The notes beneath the pieces were generated by a model, which worked only from the letters and a program-made list of their open reading frames with translations, did not search any database and was not told where the DNA came from. This document shows positions 21,636 to 33,787 of a DNA stretch of 64,000 nucleotides, one piece after another. A program made the position numbers and the translations under genes. Source of the stretch: Aquatica leii (Eukaryota > Arthropoda > Insecta > Coleoptera > Lampyridae). The stretch spans positions 165,972,035-166,036,034 of the forward strand of contig CM069432.1 in the NCBI GenBank assembly GCA_035610365.1, in the 5' to 3' direction. Each line of letters starts with the position of its first letter. Position 1 is the stretch's first letter.

Positions 21636-24232
21636 ATGCTGTATTTATGCCGATTGTGCTTAAAAGAAACGAAATCTTGTATTTCGCTGTATGATGATAA
21701 CATCTTAGTAAAAATAGAATCGCTAACATCAATAAAGGTAAAAATCATTAAATCATGTGGTTTATCAAATTCAAAAGTTATTTCAGATAAGAAAGGATGA
21801 TAGTTTTCCACAAATCTGCTGTGAATCCTGTATGACAAGTCTTTACTCAGCATATCAATTTCAGCAGTGTATCATACAGGCAGATAAAACTTTACGTGAT
21901 TTATATAATGCGAAACCTGGAGAAATTAAAATAGAGGAGGTTTATGTTGCTGAAGAAGATGATGAAGACATTGATACTATAGATGATTATAATAATATTG
22001 AATCGTTGCCTAGTATTACTGGTAATGATAATTCAACTAGTAGTTTAGAAATAACTGACGTCGTGATGTTAGAAGATAAGGATAATGTTTATGAATTTAA
22101 TTATTTAAGTGATGATTCTCAAAATGACATGTCCAAGGTATTCAAAACACCTAAATTGGAAGACGACCTTGTTGATAATTTAGAAAATGAGAATTCAAGA
22201 GAACACTCTGAAAGTAAATCATCACTGGAGTGTTTGGATTGTGGTTTAAAGTTCAAATCAAAAAAATTACAGCAGCAACATATGGCTAAACACAGAGTTG
22301 ATAGTTGCCCATTTTGTTTTGTTGTTATGCGACGTGATAACTTAAAAAAACATATACAAATTCATGTTGAGTCACCAGAAGTTTGTGATATTTGTGGAAA
22401 AGTTGCAAAGAATAAAGAAAGTTTACGTGGACATATCAATTACTTACATAAGAAAAAAGCTAAAACTAAATGCGATTATTGTGAAAAAGAATTTAAATCG
22501 AATCATCATTATAACACCCATGTGCGCAACGTACATTTAGGTAATCTACATATTTCTCTACATCAGTTCCTGAGAATTGCTTTGCTTCTATTATTTTTAA
22601 AAAAATTTGAATTGTAATTGTGAAGGCTTCCACAGCCAGAGTTTATGCTAAGATTAGAACATCTTCTGGGTTTGGACCATGTTGATGTCAAACCCAGAAG
22701 ACGCTTTAATCTTAGCATATTTTTAATTGATTTTTATGAAGCACTTCTATCTAACATCATTAAAATTCTATTGTAGTAAATATATATGTAGTATGTTTTT
22801 CTCAGACTACTAAAATAGTTATATTACATTGTGATAAATGTTTAATATGATCAACTTTATGTTGATCTTGTTCTAGTAACTTTTTTATACCTGAGACACT
22901 GTTGGTTTTTTGTCTAAATTATTAAGTAGGTTGTATTATAGTTGACATAAATCGATGTATCAAATGAACTGTTGGCAATTACTTGATTTTGTTTTCTAAT
23001 AGATGAGCTATGTTCTTTTAAATTTCAAAATTTCAATTATTAAAGTTTTCTATTGAAACTGCGAAGTTAATGGTCTTTATCGATGATGGTGATATTAACG
23101 ATTATTTTTCAAGTAAATTTTAGATCAATGCTTTATTTATGAGATTCATATTTCTCAATCATTTCTAGAAATATTAGTGAACACTTACATTTCATTATTA
23201 ATTAATTGTTTGTAAATTCACATCTAATATATAATATAATTGTTAATTACTCGTCAGTAGAATAAACATGAATAGGGTGAATTATGATCTCGGTGGTGTG
23301 TTATATCCTTTCCAAAAATTGGTACTTTTTTCTGTTACGTTTTAACAATAGCAATTTGATTAAACATTTGCTTGCATATTGTATTTAATAATTGTAATTG
23401 TTTATATTCGAGTTTAATACGATACACTAGTTTTGGTTTAACTATTCCTTTGAGTTTCTTTCTAGATTAGTGGTTTCTGATCTTTTCTATATATGTACTT
23501 GTTGGTTACATAATTAGATAATTATAAAAATAATAAATAAAAATCTTTGATGTTTAGTTTTCAATAATAATCAACTGATTAATTAAATTTCAAGTAGTAA
23601 TTATTAATTCAATTAATGATAGTTGTCTATAGACGGAACCTCGAATGAAAAAGCTCTCGTTTTATAAGTATTTTCATATATTACAATTTTTTGTTTTGGA
23701 TAATTTCCGTGTGGTAGATTTTTCACAAGCCGAACTTTCGTCGCAGTAGAGATCTTCATAGCCTGGACAGTTTATTTCAGGCTTTGAAGATGTTTACTGC
23801 GACAAAAGCTCGGTTTGTGAAAAATCTACCACACGGAAATCATCCTGGATAGAAAATTGTAATTGAACGTTTGTTATATTTTTTAAGGTATATTTTTATT
23901 AATACATTTTTGTTGCAGGCATTCGAAATCATCAATGTCACATATGTGGCAAGAAATTTTTCGCCAATCATGATTTAAATAAACACATAAATATGACTCA
24001 CAAAAGAGCAAGACCATATATATGCCCGTATTGCGAAAAAGGCTTTTGTAGTTTATATGCTAGAAAAACACATATTAGGCAACATACTCATGAAACTCCA
24101 TATAGATGTGAAATATGTTCATCGGGTTTTAGACAAAAAGTTTCGTTGATAACGCATATGAGAAGCAAGCATCCAGATGGTAAACATGTTAATAAAATTG
24201 AGGAAGAGGTTGAGATGTTAGAAGATGACTAA
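21636..24232 (+). CDS. ZAD-domain C2H2 zinc-finger protein, 7 fingers
   Basis: Three exons (21636-21737, 21787-22540, 23919-24232) give 389 residues. Both introns have GT/AG ends and the frame is kept. Residues 1-80 form a ZAD: CRLC at residues 5-8 pairs with CCESC in exon 2. An acidic linker (DEDIDTIDDYNNIE and similar) follows, then seven C2H2 fingers: CLDC, CPFC, CDIC, CDYC in exon 2, and CHIC, CPYC, CEIC in exon 3, with the fifth starting at the exon junction. The tail is acidic (IEEEVEMLEDD). ZAD proteins dimerise through the ZAD and bind DNA in insect nuclei. Retention of intron 2 would give a shorter product stopping at 22617. Which member of this large family it is cannot be told. Confidence 0.88.
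22645..22719. repeat. Hairpin repeat in intron 2 of the zinc-finger gene
   Basis: The sequence ATGCTAAGATTA...TCTTCTGGGTTTG folds back on CAAACCCAGAAGA...TAATCTTAGCAT with a loop of about 14 bases. A related half (AAGAACTTCTTCCGGGTTTG) occurs near 26241, so this is a dispersed foldback repeat. Confidence 0.7.
23681..23867. repeat. Large foldback hairpin in intron 2 of the zinc-finger gene
   Basis: A long left arm (ATTTCCGTGTGGTAGATTTT, TCACAAGCCGAACTTTCGTC, GCAGTA) pairs with the right arm (TACTGCGACAAAAGCTCGG, TTTGTGAAAAATCTACCACA, CGGAAAT). The arms are about 66 bp plus weaker outer pairing, and the loop is about 10 bases between AGCCTG and CAGGCT. It lies only about 50 bases from the acceptor of exon 3. 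Confidence 0.8.
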
Positions 24233-24612
24233 ATAAGTGGAATTTTAACTGTATTATATTAGCAATTGTCAGTAATTATCCATAAACTCGATATAGCTTT
24301 AGGTTCGTTGTAGATCGTAACTAATAAAGACTTTTAGTTTCATATAATAATTCGAATTTTAAGTTTAATTTTGTTAAACCGGAATTCAGTTTTGGACATT
24401 AAGTGCATTTTTGAGCAAAGTAATTATCTGAAGAAGAACAAGGTCTATTGCAATTGCTTTTAAAGGTGATAATGTTAGTTTCTTTTATAAACAACTATTC
24501 AATGTATTTTGTCATAAAGCACCCCATTACGCTTTCTTATTACGTACTCATATTTTTGTTTAGAATTAGATGGTAAGAAGGTTTTTATTTTTTGTGAAGT
24601 TTTTTTTTATTT

Positions 24613-25750
24613 GAGCAATTCTTGCACATTTATTAGAATTATAAAATTAATTTGACAAGTAATAGCTATTTATGCACCAAAGGCGTTACCACGATGATTA
24701 CGAGCAGAGAACAACCTATATGGCCTGAAGGTCTCTGCTTCGAGAGATGTTTGTTGCTTGATGGACGTAATCTTACGCCAGTGGTGCATATAAGATTTTA
24801 TTTTTTATTTTATATAATATGAAAACTAAAAATTAATTTAGGTTCTATTTTACTTATTCTACAAGTATATCCAGTATTCTATAGCAATAAATAATTTGAC
24901 GTTTAATTATTTATTTGTCAGAATTAATTTTACAATAATGAATGTGCAAGAATTATACCCAAATTCTTAAATATATTAAAGAAAATACACAAAAAGAGAT
25001 AGATAATCTGTTATCTAAAACAACTATTTATGCACCAAAGGGCGTTATCACAATTAAACAACATACATCTCTTGTGCCAAAGGTCTTCGGGCTATATTCG
25101 TTGCTCTCTGGGTGTAATCATCTAGTAACGCCAGTGGTGCATGCACGATTATTTTTCACTTTTATAAAATAAAAACTAAAAATGAACAATTACGCAAGTT
25201 TCTATTACAAGTACATCTAGTAGTTTAGAACAATAAATAGTTTGACGTTTAATTATTTACTTGTCAAATTAATTTTACGATCACAATGAATCTACAATAA
25301 TTGCTCAACTAATTGTATGTTGAAAAAAAAATGAATAGAAAACTTTTTACCATCAAAATCTAAAAAAAAAATTGAGAATAAAAATCATGAAAGGGCGTTA
25401 TGAATTCATAACCCTGGTTGTTATGTATATGTTTACGTATCTCGTATCGTATCCTAGGCATTATGAGTAAATTACAACAAAGTGATAAATACATAATTAA
25501 AGGTTAAACTATTTATTATTCTAAACTACTAGATATATTTGTAATAGAAACTAAATGAATTGTTCATTGTTAGTTTTTATTATATGTAAAATTAGAAATA
25601 AAATCTTGTATGCATCACTAGTGTTACTGGGTGATTACACCCATCGAGTAACATATGTGCATCAGTCGGAGTAAAGGCCCTGGGCTGCATCATTTTGCTC
25701 TCCGGGCGTAATCATCGCAATAACTCCCATGCTGCATAAATAGCTATTTT
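24613..25750. repeat. Cluster of three related hairpin MITEs
   Basis: Copy 1 (about 24613-24957) has outer inverted ends (AATTCTTGCACATT with AATGTGCAAGAATT) and an inner hairpin starting ATGCACCAAAGGCGTTACC and ending TTACGCCAGTGGTGCAT. Copy 2 (about 25020-25310) repeats the inner hairpin and the right arm. Copy 3 (about 25482-25745) is inverted and more diverged. Flanks share AATAAATARTTTGACGTTTA. No coding sequence. Confidence 0.65.
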
Positions 25751-26540
25751 GTGTTTTATGCTGTACAGGTTATTGAAAAATTAGTTCTTATAAAAACCAC
25801 AGATAAAATAACTAAACATGTAAATTGTATAGCTTATGAACATACACTCAAAACGAAGTTTTTGCAGAATTAATCCAGTGAACATTGTAAATATACCGCT
25901 TAAATGATTGCAATATATTCTATATAGTGTGAACTGGGTACTTCTTGTTAATAAAAATTAGAATATAGATAATATATATTATCATACATTTTTGCTTAAA
26001 ACTGATTTATCAAATGTGCCTTTCTTCAAAACACCGTTATTGTCGATAAAGCTTAGTGCATTGACAAAAAACCTGCGTATTTTTTTAGTAAATTAGAGAA
26101 TTTTAAATTGCCGTTACTAGAATTATCAATAATTAACAATTAAGTTTAAAATTAAGTTGTTTCTATAAATTAAAATTATGAAAACTTTTAATTTATACTA
26201 TGGAAATAAATATGACAATCGTAAACGTTCTCACTAAGATAAGAACTTCTTCCGGGTTTGGACCGTGTCAATGTTGTAATCCAAGTTTCCAAGGTTTCGT
26301 CCACTTTCGTAAGGGAAGGTATCAAGGCATGAAACAAAAATCGAAGAATTCAAACAAGCAACCGGAATCTAACTAAGAACCTTTAAAGAGTTAGATAGTC
26401 AACTTGTGAACCAAGCTAGATTCTAAACTCTTAGAAAAAGTAAGCACGAAATTGATGATCTTGAAGAAGCAAACGACAATATAATAAGGAATCACTACCG
26501 AGTTAAATAATCAACTAGTGAACCAAGCCACATTCTATTA
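25751..26540. other. Gene-free stretch, possibly 5' part of the Penelope relic
   Basis: The stretch contains a half-copy of the 22645 hairpin (near 26241) and two similar blocks containing GTTAGATAGTCAACTTGTGA and AGTTAAATAATCAACTAGTG at 26390 and 26500. No readable gene. Confidence 0.4.
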
Positions 26541-26544
26541 TATT

Positions 26545-27700
26545 ATTATTGTTCTTCCAGCCGACAAGGGCAACGTTTTTAACAAAACTGATTACGCTGA
26601 AAATAAACATTCTATTCTGTCAGAAGGAACATACGCTTTTTTATCTCGTAATTCCACTTCAATAGTTGAACGTGAGGTCAGTCAAATCGTCTACTTACCT
26701 CCTCAGATTCGAAACCGTATCGTCTATACGGACTTCTCAAAATCCACAAACAAGGTATACCTCTTTGACCTATCGTCAGTAATATTCAATACCCCACTTA
26801 CAAGATAGCCTAGTGGTTTTTGTCTAACATTATTTGCAAATTTACAGGTAAAACCTATTCTTACATCTTCAACTTTGACTTTTTTATTCAACATTTGGAA
26901 CTATAAAGTTTGAAACTCAAGTTTTGATGCCACTTCACTTTTTACTAAAGTCCCTATTAAATATTTGCTAATTATCATCTAACAGATTCTGTCTCGCCAT
27001 GGCAAAGATTTGAGTTTCTTATTGATAAGTGTGTATCATGCACTTACTTTCAATTTGATAACAAATTTTATGAACAAGTTTTGGATGCCGCTCCGTTCTT
27101 CTGTTGTAGCCATAATTTAAATGGAATCTTTTAAAATGGATACATTGAAATCATCGATCTTAAATCTTAAAGTTTGGTTTAGGTATATTGACAACGCGTG
27201 ACTCATAAATCTGACGGGCCATTCTGTTTATCCATACGAACAGATATCTTCGTGCTTTGTGTCATTATCATCTTGCTCAGAAACGTGCTGTTATTGAAAC
27301 TTTGGTTCAACGCGTTTTTTGTATTTGCCAACCTGAAAATTTGGACTCGAAATAAAAAAACCTTTTCGTAAAAATGCTATCAAATCCAAGTTCAACATGA
27401 CGAGTAAAATCTCTCAGATTTTTCTTTCTCCCAAGAACAAATTACCTGCATTTTTATCTCAAGGTGTATACCAAATTCTTTGTTTATGTGGTGGTCAGTT
27501 AAACTGGTCGTTCCGTCATCACACGTATTTTAGACCATAATTATTGTATAAAAAAAAGACATGTTTATAAGTCTGATGTTGTTGAACACTATTTTACTAC
27601 AGGTCACAATATAGGTTTTGATAACGCCTCGGTTATTGCAAAACCTAGATTTATATTCAATAGAAAAGTCCGACAAAGCATAAAAATCATCAAAAAAACA
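26545..27700 (+). pseudogene. Penelope-like retroelement relic (reverse transcriptase plus GIY-YIG remnant)
   Basis: Shifting plus-strand frames read VLPADKGNVFNKTDY, YGLLKIHKQGIPL, PIVSNIQYPTYKIA, SSFDATSLFTKVPI (motif A) and FDNKFYEQVLDAAP, the order of Penelope reverse-transcriptase blocks. Near 27460-27680 follow VYQILCLCGG and then SDVVEHYFTTGHNIGFDN and ASVIAKPRF, which correspond to the GIY-YIG endonuclease domain at the C-terminus of these elements. Numerous stops and frameshifts show it is dead, and no long terminal repeats were found. Confidence 0.7.
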
Positions 27701-28310
27701 AAACTCTTTGGTTTCCTGTTGTTATACTGGTTTATCGAAAACACGTCATTTTTCGAACGTAACCCAATCAGTGTCGAGCTCATCCCACCGCATCAATATA
27801 TCTATATATACGGAGACAACTTTTACTTAAGTCACGTCTATGGAGTTTAGAGTCAATCATTTTTTTAATAATTACAGTTGCATTTTCTATTAAAAACCAC
27901 AAAAAAATACTTTGTAATTAATTTTTCATTACCAAACAATGAAAACGCTTTAAATTATGTCAAAAATCTATTATAGAACCGTGTAGTGTAAGAAATAAAA
28001 GCTTATTAGCTTCTGCACTAACACTATCAAACGAATCTTACAAATTTTTAATTTGAATTATTACATAAGTAGACATGCAGTTAGGTTTTTGCAGTTGCAG
28101 CACAAACACACTAACGCTTCTATAGGCCGTGGCCGAGGGGCAACAACGGCCTGGAGGCGACATTTTGGTTGAATACATAATAATTATTGCTTAAATAAAC
28201 AAATACAAAGAAAGAGAGCGGCGGCACAACCCGTAAGGCCTATACTTAAGGAAAGCATGAATACGGCGCTGATGTAGGTCTGAAGACGAACTGTAAGTGT
28301 TATTATTACG
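27701..28310. other. Gene-free stretch
   Basis: AT-rich sequence; a TATAGGCC...GGCCTATA pair near 28128 and 28238 could be a small inverted repeat. Nothing else is supported. Confidence 0.4.
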
Positions 28311-28734
28311 ACATACACTGTGACCCATATGTTTTGGGGTCAGTCTATAAAAAGTTTATTAATTGTGCGATTTAGGCCAGATATTTTAAATTATAGATCT
28401 TGATAAACTGCACATTTTCAGCAAAAATGGCCTAGTTGATATAAAATCCAAGACCTACTTAACAGTTTCCAGAAACAAAATTCTTAATTTAGAATAAATC
28501 AGTGCACGCCACTAGATTGAGCATCCATCCAAATAGACCTGTACAAAATTGTATCGATGATTTTGTAGAAGAATTAAAAATGCACACTAAGTACTAATTT
28601 ATTTTCAAAAATAATTTATATCAATGTAGTATTGGTCTTAGGCTTATACAGAACAAATAAAACAAAAAAACAATGAAAATTATATCACAAAAAACAATTA
28701 ATTTTTTGTAACTTCTATCTATGCTTCTACCAAA

Positions 28735-31700
28735 CCACCATTTGTGGAGTACACACACGCACGGATTATTTTAGCTTTTAATTCTTGTAAATTTTGGCGT
28801 CTTGACTTATACACTGTTTCTTTAAGTAACCCAAAAGAAAAAATCTAACGGGATCTCGGTGGTCACTCACAGAATGGACTGTTTTGTCATATCCAACAGT
28901 TTCCGAAATTTTCATTTATTTTCTTATCAAACGAGCATTGTAACCATCGTTTGATTTTGTGCGATTTCTTTTGTGAAAGATCCGGTATTCGAATTGATTT
29001 TAATTGTTTTGTGCACTTTTGGATTTTTTTTAGTAATTTCACGTTAATTAAATGAAGTTAGTTATCGTTTTTAAAATCATCTTTTTCAATCAAATTTATA
29101 AGTAAGTTTTGTATTCAATTAATTTGAAATTATTACGTTGCTTAAACATACGTATTCTGTATTTACGTTGATTTGGCATTTTCTTTGTCCTGGTAAAATT
29201 CCAAATGTATCTAGTTTATGTTTCCTTTTTAAGATACCATTGTAATTAAATATATTTTACCAGTTTGGATATCTTAAATTTATTTAAAAGTTCATTGTAT
29301 TAACTACGTTTTTACCTTATTTGGAATTGAGTCATGTTGAGTTTTATAATTTATTACTTTCCTTAGACAGTTTTATTATTCGGTTTTAACAAATTAATCT
29401 TTATGATTATAATTAAATCTTTTGATTTTGATATTTTTTGTAAACATTGTACTTGCCATGGGAAAAAACGTCTTCGTCTTTTACGTCTTAATTAAATCTG
29501 TTTTTTTCCACGTCTATGTTTTACTGTTTTCTTTTACAAAGATTTCGATCACAGCTTTTTATGGAAGTGGTCGCGCACTGAGTTTATAAATATAGGTGTT
29601 TTTAATTTTGACACAGTATAATGCTTATAGAACCAGTAGGATCATTCTAGGGTAAAAAAATTCTTCATATTTGAGAACGCATGACAAACTCCCAAGTAGC
29701 TGCGTAGAGTACAAGTTTTAATTCCTTAATTTTGTTTATGTAAATAAATAATATAATCCAATAAAACACTTGTAAAAGTTGTATATTACATTATTCCAAG
29801 AACATAATTCACATTATAATAAGTATAATCGGATAATTAGGAATTAATGTATTCAAATTCATGATATAACATTGAGGTAATTCAAGGTTATGTTTGTTCA
29901 ACAGAAACGTATGTTTAATTTGAATTACACGCATAGATAAAAACCGTAATCATTGGGTAATTGGATCTCGCCTTAACGTTATGTATCAACTCTTGTTTAG
30001 TTGCACAGGAAAACTTTGTACCCAAAACTTCAAAGATGCCGACAGCAAGGGACCTTACTGCTTCTATAAGCATTATACTGTGGTTTTGGAGACAAGAGGT
30101 TTACCAGGTTATCATATCGAAATGTAGTCCAGGTTGAGGGTTAATTAAACTCTTAAAAAACAGAGGTCTTCGCGGAAGTGATGCAGAAAACAGTGAATTT
30201 TTAGTTCGGTTAGTAGAGGTTTGTTTCTTCTAGTTTGTAGAATTTACGGCTTTTTAAAATTTCACGTGCTTTCAAGTTTTATTTTTAGGTAATTTAGAAT
30301 CGTGTATCAACTTGTGCGACGCGGTGTTATTTTCGCCTTGGGGCGGTTTATTGAGAATTTTCCGACGGAGCATAGTCATTTGAGGGTACCCTTCAGCATT
30401 TCTTGCCGACAACATTTGGCAACCTAATGGTCAAACAGAAAGCCCTTCCTGGATCTACTACAAAAATTTAAGGTATTTATTTTGTACCGACTAAACCAAT
30501 TGGGTGAATTTAATTACGCGAACATAGTGCCTTAAAAGCTTTGGGTTTTAAGCAGAATAAAGATTGTTGCAAGTTACCGATTTTATCGATTTTACAATTA
30601 TTACATGGTAATTGTCTTTTGTGTATTTATAAAGACTATATGTAACAAATCTTTAAATTATGTTTGACGTTAAACCAGAAAATTAATTTTACTCGTAGTT
30701 TACTATTCAGATTTTCAAGCTTGTTTTAAAAAGAGTTATGAATTTATTTTTATTTTGTTTTGTATTTATTTAATTTCTATTAATGCAAACACGGCCGTGC
30801 GATTTTTGATGTAATTAAGTTATTTTTTTAAATTTATTTATTTACATTTTATTTTGTTTGCGCTTAATCAATCAATTTTAATTTAACTTGTATTTTTATT
30901 TGTTTATTTTTTGTTTTTGAGTGTTTTCTAGTAAAATAAATGTTAACTAGTTAAATTGTAACCGAGCTTTTATTCCGTCGGTCTGCGCGTTATGCGAATT
31001 GTATATAATTTCAGATTTTAGTGGAAGATACTTTGTTTAAGGCAAGTTTTACTCAGAGTGTGTTCATCAAAAAGGGGCATTTTTGATTGGTAAGGGACAG
31101 AGGTCCTTTTAAGCTATACACCTTTCTGACACCTTTTTAATTTTGACTTTTGTTTTCGTATACTTTTGAAGTTTTCCAAACGGTCACGGAATTTAAATAT
31201 AATCCACACCCATCTTCACTGAGCACCGGCAAAACTTGTTTATGTTATTTTCATTCAGCCAACTTTCATTTTTTCAGCTTTTGCACGTAACAGCATTATT
31301 AATAGGAATACCATCTAACTTAATTTTAAATTAAGGCGGTATCTTAATGGTAAATTATCTAATGCGTTTCTAAACTCATTTTTAAGAAAATTAAAAACCC
31401 AACCGCATTCAATTTACCGTCAAAGAAAAATGGACCAATTATTCTGTCGCATAGTATTCCACATCAAACGTTAATTTTGTGAGAACATTGTCTCCTTGCA
31501 TTTATGATGAATTCTGGATTTTGAGCTGACCAGTGACGACAATTTGGACTCGAAACCACCCCATTTGGGGTAAAGGTGGCTTCGTCGGTGAATAAAACTT
31601 CATTTTGAAAAAATCGTATTATTTAGATATTCTCCTTGCAGCCAATAGCAAAATTCTAATCTTTTTTTTCTTCATCTCCTTGTTTTAACGTATGGTAAAA

Positions 31701-32156
31701 ATTTTGCTTAAAAAGTCCAGGACATCCATTTTGCCTCGTTTTAAGCAAATTTATGGAAACCGATCCAGTTTCATCTAACATATTATTTATGCGCTGCACA
31801 GTACTTTGACTTACTCGTCTATGTGGATGTCTGATGTTGAATTCTGCCGCAGCTTCTGCTGCCGAGCACACATTGTCGTCAACAAGACAAACAGTATAAA
31901 ATCTTAAGCTTTCGCGGTTCTTATCTTTATGATTATAAACGACTTTCGGCTTAGACCGCTTCGTAGTTAAACACCCAGACTTAGGTTTGGTCCTAGTCTC
32001 TTCTTGAGAGCCAAAACAAGAAGTAGAACTTGGCCTTTGCCGTATTGTCGTTCGTGAACCCAAACATACTGACGTTCGCAAGACATTGCAGCTTGCATCT
32101 TCAGCGTGGTAAATTTCACTGACAGTTCCTATTTTTTCTCTTACACTTAAATTTTC
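28735..32156 (-). pseudogene. Tc1/mariner-like (DUF4817-type helix-turn-helix) transposase, split
   Basis: The N-terminus starts MENLSVREKIGTVSEIYHAE (32156) and passes FNIRHPHRRVSQSTVQRIN and NMLDETGSV, the helix-turn-helix. The catalytic part near 31610-31400 reads LFTDEATFTPNGVVSS, HWSAQNPEF and GILCDRIIGPFFFDGKLN. A DG-containing block near 31300 ends the first part. The remainder resumes at about 28965 with NDGYNARLIRK, then CWI-QNSPF and PPRS, and LLGYLKETVYKS near 28800. The intervening 28966-31270 has no recognisable coding content and is probably a nested insertion. Several stops are present in both parts. Confidence 0.65.
28966..31270. other. Non-coding 2.3 kb splitting the mariner-like transposase
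   Basis: The two halves of the transposase read up to both edges of this segment. It is AT-rich with no open frame of note and no LTR or inverted terminal repeat that I could see. A segment near 30300-30460 is GC-richer. It may be a relic of an insertion whose ends have decayed. Confidence 0.4.
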
Positions 32157-32513
32157 CATAATTATAATGAATAGTAATTTAACTTGTATTAAGTACAAAG
32201 TTCTAATATCGGTTTAGACTTTATTTGTTTGACATTATAAACACTTCAATTCTTTTTCATAGCAAACTATGAATGTATGAATGAATGAATTTAAAACAAA
32301 TTAGTACTTAGTATGCGTTTTTAATTCTTCTACTAAATCGTTATTACTTAAAAATCTTCGATAAAATATTGTACAGGCATGTTTTAAAGGGTGCTCAATC
32401 TAGTGGCGTGCACAGATTTATTCTAAAAAAATCGTTAGTCTTAAATCGCACAATTATGAGTCACACTGTATGTTAGTAATAGCACACCAAAAATGAATAA
32501 TTTTGTAGATATT

Positions 32514-33787
32514 TTAACGAATTTTAAAACTTTTTTATTTATAAACAAAATAATAAATGTTAGAACTACATGTAACTAATTAAATTTAAAGGTATTTAAG
32601 AAAAGCACATACATTAATTTATGTATTACTATCATAGGTCTGCACTTTTTAATTTTAACTAAAAGTGATACTTGTTTATGTTAACAACACGTACGCGACG
32701 GATTTATGTTTCACCAACACCGGCACTTTATTTATTTATCATAACACACACGTTAATAACTTATTTACAGACAAAATCTTCTCTATTCAGTTCGAAAAAA
32801 AACTGACTCCAGCTTCCTTTGAATCGCTTTTATATATTTCTGTTATCTGTAGAATGCTCAACATCCTTCGGTTATTGTCTCAAATTTGACAATAACTTCG
32901 AGAACGATTCACTGCCCCCTGAAAGTTCAAGAAAGGCTGCAAAATTGCAAGCGCTTTTCCATGTAAAGTACTATTAAAGACGCCGTTTTCTGCTTTTTGC
33001 TCCAACTATTAGCTGCAGCTGCGGTTTCAAAATGTCTGTGGTAGGTTATCTATGGAATTATACCGTGGAATTTGGAGCTAGTTGCTGCTTGTTTCTTCCC
33101 GATGGTTTATTATTAAATTTTCGCTCGTGACGCTTCCTTCACAATGACAATTTATTTGGTTTATTCTTTCGTCGAGCAGTTCATTCTGTCTCCTACTGCG
33201 TTTATTTTGTCATTTATAGATTCGCTTAATTTTTTTTTAAATTTAACGTATTTGCCTGGGTTTCTTCTTGAACAATTTTAATTTGGTTTTCTATACTAAC
33301 TTGTATTTGCTCCTCAATAGTTTTTATTTCATTTTTAATGCCCGTTCGTATTATTTTAAACTTTTAGAATTTTCCAACAGTTTTTCGTTCATTTTTCTAG
33401 AATTTTCTTCTATTTTTTTAATAATTTCTTCCATATTTTTATTCATCGATACTTGACCATTTTTTATTGATTCGAGAAATTCAAATAACTTTAAATCCAT
33501 CTTAACTGCTTCCAAACACGTCACCGGCACAAATTAAAAAAAAACAAAATGTTTAATAACACTGAATTTTAATAACGCTCGATTGTTTATCATTAAATAC
33601 ACTACTTTAACGAACTGGAACAACTGTAATTACACTCTATAAACAAACAGACGCGGCACGTGCTTATCACACAATGTTCTTATTACGGGAGCCATATTAA
33701 TTTACTTGTATTTACACCTTAAAACCGCGAACTCCACACTGACACCACTGTAACGAATTTTAAAACTAATTTATTTATAAACAATAT
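32514..33787 (-). mobile_element. Gypsy element D, internally deleted (LTR, gag start, truncated 5' LTR)
   Basis: 32514-32911 is an LTR related to those of gypsy C, ending GAACGATTCA. The next 840 bases match the gag start and leader of gypsy C on the minus strand (compare 33000-33190 with 52830-53060: same order of segments, for example TTTCTTCCCGATGGT). A second LTR start TGTAACGAATTTTAAAACTA is at 33749, preceded by ACTGACACCA, the primer-binding-site-like sequence. All of pol is missing. The second LTR stops matching after about 33787, where the LINE begins. Confidence 0.7.

Larger units (their letters stand above)
28316..32468. mobile_element. 4.15-kb Tc1/mariner-like element with TA target duplication
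   Basis: The outer ends are CACTGTGACCCAT on the left and, reverse-complemented, CAGTGTGACTCAT on the right. TA lies immediately outside each (28314-28315 and 32469-32470). Inside, AATTGTGCGATTTA and a further block of about 130 bp beginning AGAATAAATC and TGCACGCCACTAGATTGAGC are inverted at both ends, although the left end has about 100 bp of extra sequence between these blocks. A minus-strand transposase pseudogene lies inside and is itself split by about 2.3 kb of non-coding sequence. Confidence 0.75.

Noticed and set aside
24613-25750. CRISPR-like array suspected from repeated hairpins
   Set aside because: Copies are few, diverged, partly inverted and several hundred bases long, and the host is an animal; they are MITEs.
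28128-28245. TATAGGCC/GGCCTATA pair as ends of a MITE
   Set aside because: Only eight paired bases with no target duplication.
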